64,000 nt of DNA from Shinella sumterensis. Lineage in GTDB: Bacteria > Pseudomonadota > Alphaproteobacteria > Rhizobiales > Rhizobiaceae. The notes below the pieces were generated by a model that saw nothing but the letters and a program-made list of their open reading frames with translations, made no database searches and was not told the origin of the DNA. The stretch spans positions 60,374 through 124,373 of the forward strand of contig NZ_MYFN02000014.1 of NCBI RefSeq assembly GCF_004514425.2, read 5' to 3'. Both the position numbers and the translations under genes were made by a program. Numbering within the stretch: the stretch's first letter is position 1; each line of letters begins with the position of its first letter. Of the stretch, positions 26,080 to 34,092 are shown in pieces.

Positions 26080-27336
26080 CTAAACCTTTTCGTAAGCAAC
26101 GTAATTCCGCTGCACCACGATGTGCGTCGCGATGTATTTTGCGTCGTACCAGCAGCCGTAGATGAAGGAGGAGGCACGGTTCGTGAGTTCGGGAAGGCCA
26201 AGGAAGTAGATGCCCTGTTCGGCCGAAATGCCGCGCTTGTGGAACGGCGTGCCGTCCGGGTGAAAGGCATTGACGTCGAGCCAGCTGAAATCAAATTTGA
26301 AGCCGGTCGCCCATATGATCGTCTTGATACCTGTGGCAGCGAGATCGAGACTGCGAATGGGTTTGGCGATGCAATCCGGATCGGTCGGGATAACCCACGC
26401 CTCCGGTTCCGGCGGCAAGTTGATGCCGGTGCGGTCGATATAGGCATCCGCTTCCGCAAGTACCTCTAGATAAGCGCGATCGCCTTCCGCGATGTTGGCG
26501 GCGAGATCGTCGGCGATTGTCAGGACGCCGTCATCATAGGTTTCGGTCATTCCGACCACGGTAACGCCCATGGCCGCGAGGCGACGAAAATCCATGGTCT
26601 TGCCGCCGTCGTAACCGCTGACGGCAAAGGCGACATGCTTCTTTTTCGCGATGATCTTGATCTCGTCCCATTTGCCGAGCACGCCCAGCCACCAGACATA
26701 GTCGCGTTGCCGGTACGCTCGTGGCGGACGATAGTGCTCCCCGATCGAGAGATAGACCTGACGTCCGGCGCGTTGCAGCTCCTCGGCGATCTGCGAGCCG
26801 GAAGCGCCGCCGCCAACGACCAGAACGGCGCCATCGGCAAGCTGACCCGGGTTCTTGTAGGCGGAGGAGTGAAGTTGGTCGATACCTGCATCCTCCGGTA
26901 CGATCCGCGGGTATTGCGGCACCTGAAACGGACCGGTCGCTGCCACGACGCGCTGTGCTTCGATCTGTCCCGCCGAGGTCGTGACGAGAAAGCCTGGACG
27001 ACCCTTGAGGCGCTCGACGCGTTTGACCTCGACACCGGTGCGGATCGGCGCCTCGATCATCTTGGCGTAGTCCTCGAAATAGCGCGCCATCCGCTCCTTG
27101 GGCGGGAAAGTGTCGGGATGGATGTCATCGAATTCGAGGTTCGGGAACCGGTCGTGCCAGGCGGGACCATTCGCGACAAGCGAATCCCAACGGCCCGAGC
27201 GCCATTGCTCAGCGACGCGGTTGCGTTCGAGGACGATATGGGGAACGCCGCAGTCCCGGAGATGCTCGCTCATGGCGATCCCGGATTGGCCGGCGCCGAC
27301 GACGAGAGTGTCGATAGTTTCGATGGTCATGGTCAT
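26080..27336 (-). CDS. Flavin-containing monooxygenase (class B, YUCCA/FMO-like)
   Basis: This 418-aa flavoprotein has an FAD motif VVGAGQSGIAMSEHLRD (~11-27), the NADPH motif VVGGGASGSQIAEELQRAG (~166-184) and a C-terminal IIWATGFKFDFSWL element. It uses NADPH and O2 to oxygenate a nitrogen, sulphur or ketone carbon of a small substrate in the cytoplasm. It lies downstream of the TRAP importer on the same strand, so it probably attacks the imported compound. An alternative start lies two codons later. Baeyer-Villiger activity is less likely, since no extended BVMO motif is visible. Confidence 0.87.
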   Translation of the reverse strand: MTMTIETIDTLVVGAGQSGIAMSEHLRDCGVPHIVLERNRVAEQWRSGRWDSLVANGPAWHDRFPNLEFDDIHPDTFPPKERMARYFEDYAKMIEAPIRTGVEVKRVERLKGRPGFLVTTSAGQIEAQRVVAATGPFQVPQYPRIVPEDAGIDQLHSSAYKNPGQLADGAVLVVGGGASGSQIAEELQRAGRQVYLSIGEHYRPPRAYRQRDYVWWLGVLGKWDEIKIIAKKKHVAFAVSGYDGGKTMDFRRLAAMGVTVVGMTETYDDGVLTIADDLAANIAEGDRAYLEVLAEADAYIDRTGINLPPEPEAWVIPTDPDCIAKPIRSLDLAATGIKTIIWATGFKFDFSWLDVNAFHPDGTPFHKRGISAEQGIYFLGLPELTNRASSFIYGCWYDAKYIATHIVVQRNYVAYEKV

Positions 27337-27443
27337 GTCCTAAAAATGGTCGGTGCGACCGGGTGCCCGGTCTGAAAACGTGGCACGGGAAAAAGCGCGG
27401 AACGAGCGGACTCCCGCTGTTTGAAAGCGCGCGTTTTCCACTC

Positions 27444-27466
27444 CGCCCGGCCGGGATGGCCGGGCG
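27444..27466. other. Intercistronic GC hairpin between dctM-like and FMO genes
   Basis: A perfect 9-bp stem (CGCCCGGCC / GGCCGGGCG) with a five-base loop lies in the 163-base gap. No T-run follows on the minus strand, so it is more likely an mRNA-processing or partial attenuation hairpin that lowers downstream expression than a full terminator. Confidence 0.45.
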
Positions 27467-27499
27467 ATGATTTGATCTTTGTCGATTGCTGCGTCTGAT

Positions 27500-28780
27500 C
27501 TACTTCAGGATTTCTGGAAGAGCCGTCGATAATGAGGGGACGAGCACAAGCAGGATCAAGAAGAGAAAGAGGGCGATCAGGAAGGGCATGTTCGCCTTGG
27601 CGACCTTCATGACATCCTCGTTGCCGATCTTCGCCGCCACCAGGAGCGCGATGGCGACCGGTGGGGTGACCTGCCCGATAACGACCGTCGTGACCATGAG
27701 CACGCCGAAATGCACCAGATCCACGTCCATTATCATCAGGGATGGTAGAAGAACCGGCATGATCATGGGGATGAGAGGGTCGAGCACCATGCCGGCAATC
27801 AGGGCTATCAGAAGCAGCGCGAAAATCTTGAGTGTCGTGTTCTCGAACGGGAAGACGGTTTGAAGTCCGTTGGCAAGTGCCGCGGGAACACCCGCCTGCG
27901 AGAGCGCCCAGCCGAGCGCCGTCGAGAAGCCGACGACCATCAGCACTTCGCCCGTCAGGATGCAGGAATCCACCAATGCGCGGCGCATGTTGGAGAGCGT
28001 CAGCGTCCGGTAGACCACCGTGGACAGCAGCAGGGCGTAGGCAACGGCAAAGGCGCCGGCCTCGGTTGCGGTGAACACGCCGAACATCAGGCCGAAGAGG
28101 ATGAGACCTGGCATGCCGAGCGGCAGGATCGCGTGCTTGCCGGTGCGGATGACCTCCGTCCATTCGAAGGTTCCCATCGCCTTCCAGCCATTGCGGCGAG
28201 CGAGGATCGAGATGGTGATCATCATCGCGACGGCCATCAGCAGGCCGGGGATGACGCCGGCCAGGAAAAGGGCGCCGAGTGAGGTGCCGGTCACCGCCGA
28301 ATAGAGGATCATCGGTGAGCTCGGCGGAATGAGAACGCCGATGCCAGAGGAGGTCGCGGTGACCGCGCAGGCGAAGGGGCCCGGATAACCGTGCGCCTTG
28401 AGCTTCGGGATCGTGACCGAGCCGCTGCCGGCAAGATCTGCGACCGACGTGCCGATCATGCCGCCGAACATCACGCTGGCGATCACGTCGACATGGGCGA
28501 GGCCGCCGCGCATCCACCCGACCAGGGCGACGCCGAAGTCGAAGAGCTTGTCCGCTATCCCCGTGGCATTCATGATGCCGCCAGCCAGAATGAAGAGCGG
28601 CAGGGTGATGAGAATATAGTCGCCGACGCCGCCAAGCGTCTGTTGCGGAAGGGCCAACGCCCAGCCGCCGCTGAAGGCCAGGAACAGCAGGACCGACGCC
28701 GCCAGCGAAATCACGATAGGCAGGCCGATCAGGACGAAGACGCAGAGCGCGAGAAGTATCAGGGCCGCGAGACCGAGCAT
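27500..28780 (-). CDS. TRAP transporter large permease (DctM family), system 1
   Basis: A 426-aa, about 12-TM inner-membrane protein of the DctM family. SGSVTIPKLKAHGYPGPFACAVTATSSGIGVLIPPSSPMILY is the signature region with the conserved IPPS, and a second one is the C-terminal GQVTPPVAIALLVAAKI. It is the sodium-coupled channel subunit and overlaps the small permease by one base. With DctQ and DctP genes on either side, it forms a complete tripartite importer for a carboxylate-bearing compound. Confidence 0.92.
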   Translation of the reverse strand: MLGLAALILLALCVFVLIGLPIVISLAASVLLFLAFSGGWALALPQQTLGGVGDYILITLPLFILAGGIMNATGIADKLFDFGVALVGWMRGGLAHVDVIASVMFGGMIGTSVADLAGSGSVTIPKLKAHGYPGPFACAVTATSSGIGVLIPPSSPMILYSAVTGTSLGALFLAGVIPGLLMAVAMMITISILARRNGWKAMGTFEWTEVIRTGKHAILPLGMPGLILFGLMFGVFTATEAGAFAVAYALLLSTVVYRTLTLSNMRRALVDSCILTGEVLMVVGFSTALGWALSQAGVPAALANGLQTVFPFENTTLKIFALLLIALIAGMVLDPLIPMIMPVLLPSLMIMDVDLVHFGVLMVTTVVIGQVTPPVAIALLVAAKIGNEDVMKVAKANMPFLIALFLFLILLVLVPSLSTALPEILK

Positions 28781-29298
28781 CAGTCCTTCTCCCTTTCGAA
28801 AATGTTGAGTGTGGACGCGATGCCGAGCCCAGCGCAGGTTGCGAGGATTCCGGAAATGGCGACCGACTTGGAAACACCGAGGATCGGTGATCGGTCATTG
28901 CCGAAAATACCGAGATACTGCCACGCAAGGACGGCGACGGATGCAAGCACGACAAGCGAGAAAATCGACTGGAAGACTGCAAGCCTGCGCTTGGACGCGC
29001 CGCTCAGTTTCTGCGTCCAGATGGCGCAACTGATCAGTTCGTTCTTCAAGCCGGCAATGGTGATGCCAAGGGCGCCGAGCCACATCAGAAGCGCGGTCAC
29101 GATTTCCTCGGTCCAGGGAAGGGGCTTTGTAAAGAGGTAGCGGCCAAGAGAATTGGCAAGCACCAGCGCGACGAGGACGGCGAGCAGGACGATTGCGGCG
29201 GTCTCGACGAACCACTGGAATCCGTCGCGCAGCTTGGAGCGGCGCGTTATGTCCTCGCTCAGGATTTCGCTCGGGGTCGGAGCGTCGATGTCTTTCAT
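28780..29298 (-). CDS. TRAP transporter small permease (DctQ family), system 1
   Basis: A 172-aa protein with about four hydrophobic helices. FQWFVETAAIVLLAVLVALVLANSLGRYLF and the PWTEEIVTALLMWLGALG segment are standard DctQ features. It overlaps the racemase-family gene upstream by four bases and dctM downstream by one, showing a tightly coupled operon. Confidence 0.9.
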   Translation of the reverse strand: MKDIDAPTPSEILSEDITRRSKLRDGFQWFVETAAIVLLAVLVALVLANSLGRYLFTKPLPWTEEIVTALLMWLGALGITIAGLKNELISCAIWTQKLSGASKRRLAVFQSIFSLVVLASVAVLAWQYLGIFGNDRSPILGVSKSVAISGILATCAGLGIASTLNIFEREKD

Positions 29299-30101
29299 CG
29301 TTCGCTTCCTTCCGAGACAAAACCCTCGAACAATCGGCCATAGCCCGGGCGCGCGCCTGCGACGCCTGTCAATTCCAGGCAGTGCCAGAAGGAGGCTTGG
29401 TTGGCCGAGATCACGGGTTTGCCAAGCCGCTCCTCGAGCGCTTCGATTGCGCCGACTGTGCGAAAGTTGGTGCAGGATACGAAAATCGCGGTGGCGTCAG
29501 GATGATCGACGGATAATACGTGATCGTAGACTTGCTCGATCGGCACTTCCGCTAGCGCGTGGTCGTCCGAGATGTTCAGGTGGTTGCTCTTGACGACGGA
29601 GTGGCCGTTTTCTTCCAGGAAGCGGATGGCCCGTTCGTGGATCTCCGGCAGATAGGGTGTAGCAAGCGCAACCTTGCCGGCTTTCACCCGTTTCAGTGCA
29701 GCAAGCGTAGCCGTAGATGCTGTGGTGATTTTCGGACCTGGTACCCAGCCCTTGATCTTCTCGATCAGCGCCTTGTCATAGGCGGTGCCGTGTAGAAAGG
29801 AAGCGCTGGTGCCGCCGAAGAGAAGAACGTCGATCGGTGCTGCACCAGCCATGCGCGCGGCCGTTTCGAGTTCCGGCGCGTTCATCATTTCCTCGATGCC
29901 CTGGACGGTGACCTTCGGAAGCTTGATACGAGCGGTGTGGGTCGAGACGCCTTCCGCCGACATGGCCCACATTTCCTCTTCCATGACCACGCTGGAAGCG
30001 ATGTAGATCAGGCCGATCCTTGAGCGATTGCCCGAGCCGTCGTAGCGAAAGCGCGGGTAGACCCCGGCTTGCGCCGGAGTCGGGTTTGATGCAGCGGTCA
30101 A
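29295..30101 (-). CDS. Asp/Glu racemase superfamily protein, arylmalonate decarboxylase-like
   Basis: The 268-aa protein belongs to the family of maleate cis-trans isomerase, EutA and arylmalonate decarboxylase. Two-base racemases and isomerases need two cysteines. Here the first site reads GGTSASF (G96-F102) with no cysteine and the second reads FVSCTNFRT (C210). That G plus single C arrangement, and the spacing, match arylmalonate decarboxylase. It is embedded in the TRAP operon with ATGA overlaps on both sides, so its substrate is probably what the transporter brings in. The first ~25 residues look nonconserved and the true start might be later. Confidence 0.82.
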   Translation of the reverse strand: MTAASNPTPAQAGVYPRFRYDGSGNRSRIGLIYIASSVVMEEEMWAMSAEGVSTHTARIKLPKVTVQGIEEMMNAPELETAARMAGAAPIDVLLFGGTSASFLHGTAYDKALIEKIKGWVPGPKITTASTATLAALKRVKAGKVALATPYLPEIHERAIRFLEENGHSVVKSNHLNISDDHALAEVPIEQVYDHVLSVDHPDATAIFVSCTNFRTVGAIEALEERLGKPVISANQASFWHCLELTGVAGARPGYGRLFEGFVSEGSER

Positions 30102-31081
30102 CGAAGGGTCTCCTCGACCTGTGTCATGAATTCGGGCGTGACAACCTCAGCAATTTTCATGCGAACGGGAGCGGCGGCGGCCTGGAAGGCAGCGATGTCG
30201 GGCTTCGTGACCGTCACACCCGCCTTCTCGAATTCGGCGACGAGGTTGGCGTCGCTGTCGTCGGACAAGGTGCGGGTCTTGTCGACCCCGACCTTGGCTG
30301 CGGCCTTCACCTTTGCCTTCAGGTCGTCCGAAAGGCTGTCGAAAGCCGTGCCGTTCATGACCAGAGTGATTGGAGTGTAGATGTGGTTGGTGAGCGAAAT
30401 GTAGGGCTGCGTTTCGAAGAGCGAGAATTCCTTAACGACCGAAAGCGGGTTTTCCTGCCCGTCGATGACGCCTTGCTTCAGACCCATGTAGACTTCGCCC
30501 AAAGCGAGCGTGGTGGGAGCAGCGCCGAGCGTCTGGAAAGCCATGATGCGGGTCGGGCTGTTCGGCGTGCGGATTTTGAGGCCGCTCAGATCTGTCGGTG
30601 TCTTGATTTCGCGCTTTGAATTCGTGATGACGCGGACGCCCAGTTCGCCGAAGGCGAGGACTTCGAGGTTCGCTTTTTCCTTGAGGGATTTGGCCATGAT
30701 CTGCCCGAGTTCGCCGTCGAGCATGGCGCGTGCCTGCTCCTTGCCGGAGAACAGGAAGGGCGTGTCGAAGACCGAGAACTTGCTGTCGAGTGCGGCCACC
30801 CCGTCCGATCCCAGCGGGATGACTTCAACCGCACCGGCGCGGATGAGTTCGGCAAGCGCATTTTCGTCGCCAAGCGATCCGCCGTCGAAAAATTCGATGG
30901 CGAAAGCATCGCCGGTGGTCTTCTTCAACTCGTCGCGAAAGGTCGCGAGCATGACATTGGTCGGGTCACCGCTGGTGGTTTCCACAGCCAAGCGCATTTT
31001 GGTTTCAGCGGCTGCAAGATCGGCAGAAATTACGCTGGCAAGAACGCCGAACGCAAAACCCATTTTCCTCATTACGGACAT
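30098..31081 (-). CDS. TRAP transporter substrate-binding protein (DctP family), system 1
   Basis: A 327-aa periplasmic protein with a Sec signal peptide (MRKMGFAFGVLASVISADLAAA, cleavage near residue 25). The DctP segment GLKIRTPNSPTRIMAFQTLGAAPTTLALGEVYMGLKQGVIDGQENPL contains the arginine that usually salt-bridges a ligand carboxylate. The ATG at 31081 is placed eight bases after GAGAGGG. It is the first gene of the minus-strand operon. Confidence 0.92.
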   Translation of the reverse strand: MSVMRKMGFAFGVLASVISADLAAAETKMRLAVETTSGDPTNVMLATFRDELKKTTGDAFAIEFFDGGSLGDENALAELIRAGAVEVIPLGSDGVAALDSKFSVFDTPFLFSGKEQARAMLDGELGQIMAKSLKEKANLEVLAFGELGVRVITNSKREIKTPTDLSGLKIRTPNSPTRIMAFQTLGAAPTTLALGEVYMGLKQGVIDGQENPLSVVKEFSLFETQPYISLTNHIYTPITLVMNGTAFDSLSDDLKAKVKAAAKVGVDKTRTLSDDSDANLVAEFEKAGVTVTKPDIAAFQAAAAPVRMKIAEVVTPEFMTQVEETLR

Positions 31082-31317
31082 GTCGGTCACCCTCTCTTAT
31101 TGTTGGTGACCAAGTATCCCGGATCGCACAGGAAAAGTTCAAGACGGCGAATGACTATAAAATAGGCAATAAGTTGCTTTATTCCGGCTACTTTTCGGGC
31201 TGCTGTTGAATAGTTGGGACCCATACCCCACCTCGATCCCCAGCATAGGATTTTCCTATCTCGAACGGCAGGTTTAATAGCTTTCTCGATTGCATCGCTG
31301 CGTTGACAATAAGCTTC

Positions 31318-32232
31318 TCAGGGAGCGAACATTCCACCGGTGGCGAAGGCCTTGCGCATGTAGTCGGCGAACGCCTGCACTGCGGGCCTGAACTCATGAC
31401 GCGCCAGCCGCAGAAAAGTTACTGTTGCAGGTGGTAGTGGCTCCGAGATCGGGAGAATTGCGATCTTGCTGCCGTCATACCCGACCGTCGTGCGCGGCAA
31501 GACATTGTGGAGCGAGTAGCCCTGATTGTGGCCCACCAGGCCACGGATCAATTCTGAGGAGCGGGTCCTGAAGGCGACTTGCGGGCTCAACCCGCATATC
31601 TCGAATAGACTGAAGAAGTAGTCGCGCGAATGCGGCAGGTCCAGCAGGATGAATGGCTCGTCCTCCAGCTCGGCGAGGCTGATGTCCTTGCGACCGGCGA
31701 GCGGATGATTGGCGGAGACAAGTGCGTAAGGCGGCAAATCTGCAAGCTTCTCACCCGTGATCTCGTCCGGAACCGCAAAGTGGTAGGACAGCGCCAACTC
31801 CGTCCGTCCGGAGATCAGATGGCTGATCATTTCCTGCTGATCGCCTTCTTCGAGCTTGACGGAAATTCCAGGATAGCGGCGCGAAAAGCCCGACAGCAGT
31901 GACGGCATGAAACGGATCGCGAGTGTTGGAAAGCTGCCCACAACGATTTCGCCACGCAAGGCGTCACCCAGCGACTGCGCGTTCTGGGCGAAATCCCGAG
32001 CATGATTGAGAAGGAGGCGGGCATCATTGACGAAACGTTGCCCCGCCGCCGAAAGCGTTACACCACGGGCATGGTGCCGGACGAACAGCTGGATGCCAAG
32101 CTGTGCCTCCATCTGCGCCAGCGCCGCTGAAATCGACGGTTGAGAGACATTCATACGTCTGGCGGCTTCCGTGATGCTGCCGCAATCGGCCGTCTCGACA
32201 ACGTAGCGAAGGATCCGAAGCGACAAGTCCAT
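31318..32232 (-). CDS. LysR family transcriptional regulator
   Basis: The 304-aa protein has the winged-helix region LRYVVETADCGSITEAARRMNVSQPSISAALAQMEAQLG (~7-45) and a full LysR effector domain. It lies 236 bases upstream of the TRAP operon on the same strand and is the obvious candidate regulator of that operon. The gap between them is AT-richer than its surroundings and could hold the operator. CbbR-like wording suggests an activator responding to a pathway intermediate, which is inferred. Confidence 0.88.
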   Translation of the reverse strand: MDLSLRILRYVVETADCGSITEAARRMNVSQPSISAALAQMEAQLGIQLFVRHHARGVTLSAAGQRFVNDARLLLNHARDFAQNAQSLGDALRGEIVVGSFPTLAIRFMPSLLSGFSRRYPGISVKLEEGDQQEMISHLISGRTELALSYHFAVPDEITGEKLADLPPYALVSANHPLAGRKDISLAELEDEPFILLDLPHSRDYFFSLFEICGLSPQVAFRTRSSELIRGLVGHNQGYSLHNVLPRTTVGYDGSKIAILPISEPLPPATVTFLRLARHEFRPAVQAFADYMRKAFATGGMFAP

Positions 32233-32348
32233 AAGCGAATACTATCCCGTCGGGTTGGAAGCCAAGGCTCGCCGATATTATGAAATGACCGGTCAACGGT
32301 CCAGCTTGAAACGAGCGCCAATCTCTCAGGCTACTTATGTGACGCCTG

Positions 32349-32377
32349 TTGACATATCCACTCCAGGGGGATAGGTA
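32349..32377 (+). promoter_or_regulatory. Promoter with G-tract operator for the metal-efflux unit
   Basis: A perfect -35 TTGACA (32349-32354) is followed after 17 bases by TAGGTA (32372-32377). The spacer contains CCAGGGGGATAGG, a G-tract flanked by A/T of the kind bound by RcnR, InrS and DmeR repressors. Transcription would start almost at the repressor ATG (32385), implying a very short leader. Confidence 0.5.
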
Positions 32378-32384
32378 GTTTCTT

Positions 32385-32672
32385 ATGAGCACGGAAGAAC
32401 ACGAACATCGCCACGATACGCATCCCGACATCGTCAAGCGGCTCAAGCGGGCCGAAGGCCACCTGAAAAGCGTCGTCACCATGATCGAGGCTGGTAAGCC
32501 ATGCCTCGACATCGCCCAGCAACTTCATGCGGTGGAAAAGGCGATCACCAATGCGAAGCGAACCTTGATCCAGGATCACCTGGATCACTGCCTGGAAAAT
32601 GCCGTCGGCGCTCTCGGACGCGAACAGCGTCAGACGATCGACGAGTTCAAGACCATCACCAAATACCTCTGA
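32385..32672 (+). CDS. CsoR/RcnR/InrS family metal-sensing transcriptional repressor
   Basis: A 95-aa all-helical repressor of the CsoR family. The metal triad reads C40-H65-C69, matching CsoR and the nickel sensor InrS rather than RcnR (Cys-His-His). The histidine-rich N-terminus (H6, H8, H10, H13) resembles the extra ligands of InrS-type nickel sensors. It should bind the upstream G-tract and release it when loaded with metal. The next gene is an exporter with a histidine-rich tail, consistent with Ni/Co. Copper sensing is an alternative from the C-H-C triad alone. Confidence 0.88.
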   Translation: MSTEEHEHRHDTHPDIVKRLKRAEGHLKSVVTMIEAGKPCLDIAQQLHAVEKAITNAKRTLIQDHLDHCLENAVGALGREQRQTIDEFKTITKYL

Positions 32673-32688
32673 AAACCGGTCGCCCGCC

Positions 32689-33990
32689 ATGCTCTTCGTC
32701 CTGAAGAACCGCACCTATCGTCATCTCTTCCTTGCGCAGGTCGTCTCCTTGCTGGGCACGGGGTTGGCAACCGTCGCGCTCGGCCTGCAGGCGTTCGAAC
32801 TGGCGGGCGGAAATGCAGGGGTGGTTCTCGGAACGGCGCTGGCGATCAGGATGATCGCCAATGTAGTCGTCGCCCCGATCGCGACCGCGTTTACCGAGCA
32901 GTTTCCGAGAAGGGCGATGCTGGTGACGCTGGACCTCATCCGGGCCGCCGTCGCGCTCTGTTTGCCCTTCATCACCGGCATCTGGCAGGTCTATATCCTG
33001 ATCTTCTTGCTCCAAGCCGCGTCCGCCGCCTTCACGCCAACCTTCCAGGCGACCATTCCCGACGTCTTGCCCGACGAGGACGATTATACGAGCGCGCTCT
33101 CCCTCTCGCGTCTGGCCTACGATCTGGAAAAGGTCGGCAGTCCGCTTCTGGCAGCGGCTCTTTTAGCGTTGATGAGTTACCACAATCTCTACCTCGGCAC
33201 CGTTGTCGGCTTCCTCGCCTCCGCCAGCCTCGTCGTCTCGGTCCTGTTGCCCGATCCGAAGCCGGGTGAACCGCGAAGCATCTACGACCGGACGACCCGC
33301 GGCATCCGCCTCTATCTGACCGTTCCCCGCCTGCGTGGCCTGTTTGCGCTCAATCTTGCTGTCGCGGCAGGAGGCTCCATGGTCTTTGTCAACACGGTCG
33401 TGCTCGTTCAGGGGACATTGGGCCTCGGGGAACGCTATACCGCAATGGCCCTGGCGGCCTTCGGGCTGGGATCGATGCTGGCGGCGCTTCTGTTGCCGGG
33501 CCTGTTGAAGAAGATCGATGATCGCCCCGCGATGCTGACCGGAACGGTGGTGCTGGTCGCAGCCCTTCTCGTCGGCCTGTTCACGGCGTCCTATGCCGGG
33601 CTGATCGTCGTCTGGGCCATCATCGGCGTAGGATATTCTCTCGTCCTGACGCCGTCAGGCCGGATATTGCGGCGGTCCGCCGCGCCAGAAGACCGGCCAG
33701 CCCTGTTCGCAGCTCAGTTCGCGCTGTCTCACGGATGCTGGCTGATCACTTATCCGCTGGCGGGCTGGTTCGGCGCAACGGCCGGCATCCCGGCAACCTA
33801 CCTCGGCCTTGCGATCATCACCGCTCTTGGGGCCACGATCGCAGCACTGCTCTGGCCAGGGTCGGAGGAAGACGATCGTCATGTTCATCGCAATCTCGCC
33901 CCCGACCATCCGCACCTTGCCGGCGCAAAGGCGGTCTCGGGCGGTCATGAACATGCGCATCCCATCCGCAAGGATTGCTACCACGCATGA
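32689..33990 (+). CDS. MFS exporter with histidine-rich C-terminus (NreB-like, Ni/Co efflux)
   Basis: A 433-aa protein with about 12 hydrophobic segments of the MFS type (LFLAQVVSLLGTGLATVALGLQAFELAGG at the start). The last ~40 residues form a soluble tail with many histidines (DDRHVHRNLAPDHPHL, then GGHEHAHP and CYHA), the feature of NreB nickel-resistance exporters. The ATG at 32689 lies 16 bases after the repressor stop; an upstream in-frame ATG overlaps the repressor. Co-transcription with a CsoR-family gene makes it the regulated efflux pump. The cation is inferred. Confidence 0.87.
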   Translation: MLFVLKNRTYRHLFLAQVVSLLGTGLATVALGLQAFELAGGNAGVVLGTALAIRMIANVVVAPIATAFTEQFPRRAMLVTLDLIRAAVALCLPFITGIWQVYILIFLLQAASAAFTPTFQATIPDVLPDEDDYTSALSLSRLAYDLEKVGSPLLAAALLALMSYHNLYLGTVVGFLASASLVVSVLLPDPKPGEPRSIYDRTTRGIRLYLTVPRLRGLFALNLAVAAGGSMVFVNTVVLVQGTLGLGERYTAMALAAFGLGSMLAALLLPGLLKKIDDRPAMLTGTVVLVAALLVGLFTASYAGLIVVWAIIGVGYSLVLTPSGRILRRSAAPEDRPALFAAQFALSHGCWLITYPLAGWFGATAGIPATYLGLAIITALGATIAALLWPGSEEDDRHVHRNLAPDHPHLAGAKAVSGGHEHAHPIRKDCYHA

Positions 33991-34092
33991 TTGATCCTCT
34001 CGCGGCTTGACGGAGTGGGAGGCAATTTCGCCGCTTAACTCGTTGAACCGAGGTGTCGTCATTTCGGCTCGGGCTGCTCAGGAACCGATTAT

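Noticed and set aside
31091..31317. Imperfect inverted repeat AATAGGCAA / TTGCTTTATT as a LysR binding site
   Set aside because: Arms are of unequal length and mismatched; kept only as a weak hint that the operator lies in this gap.
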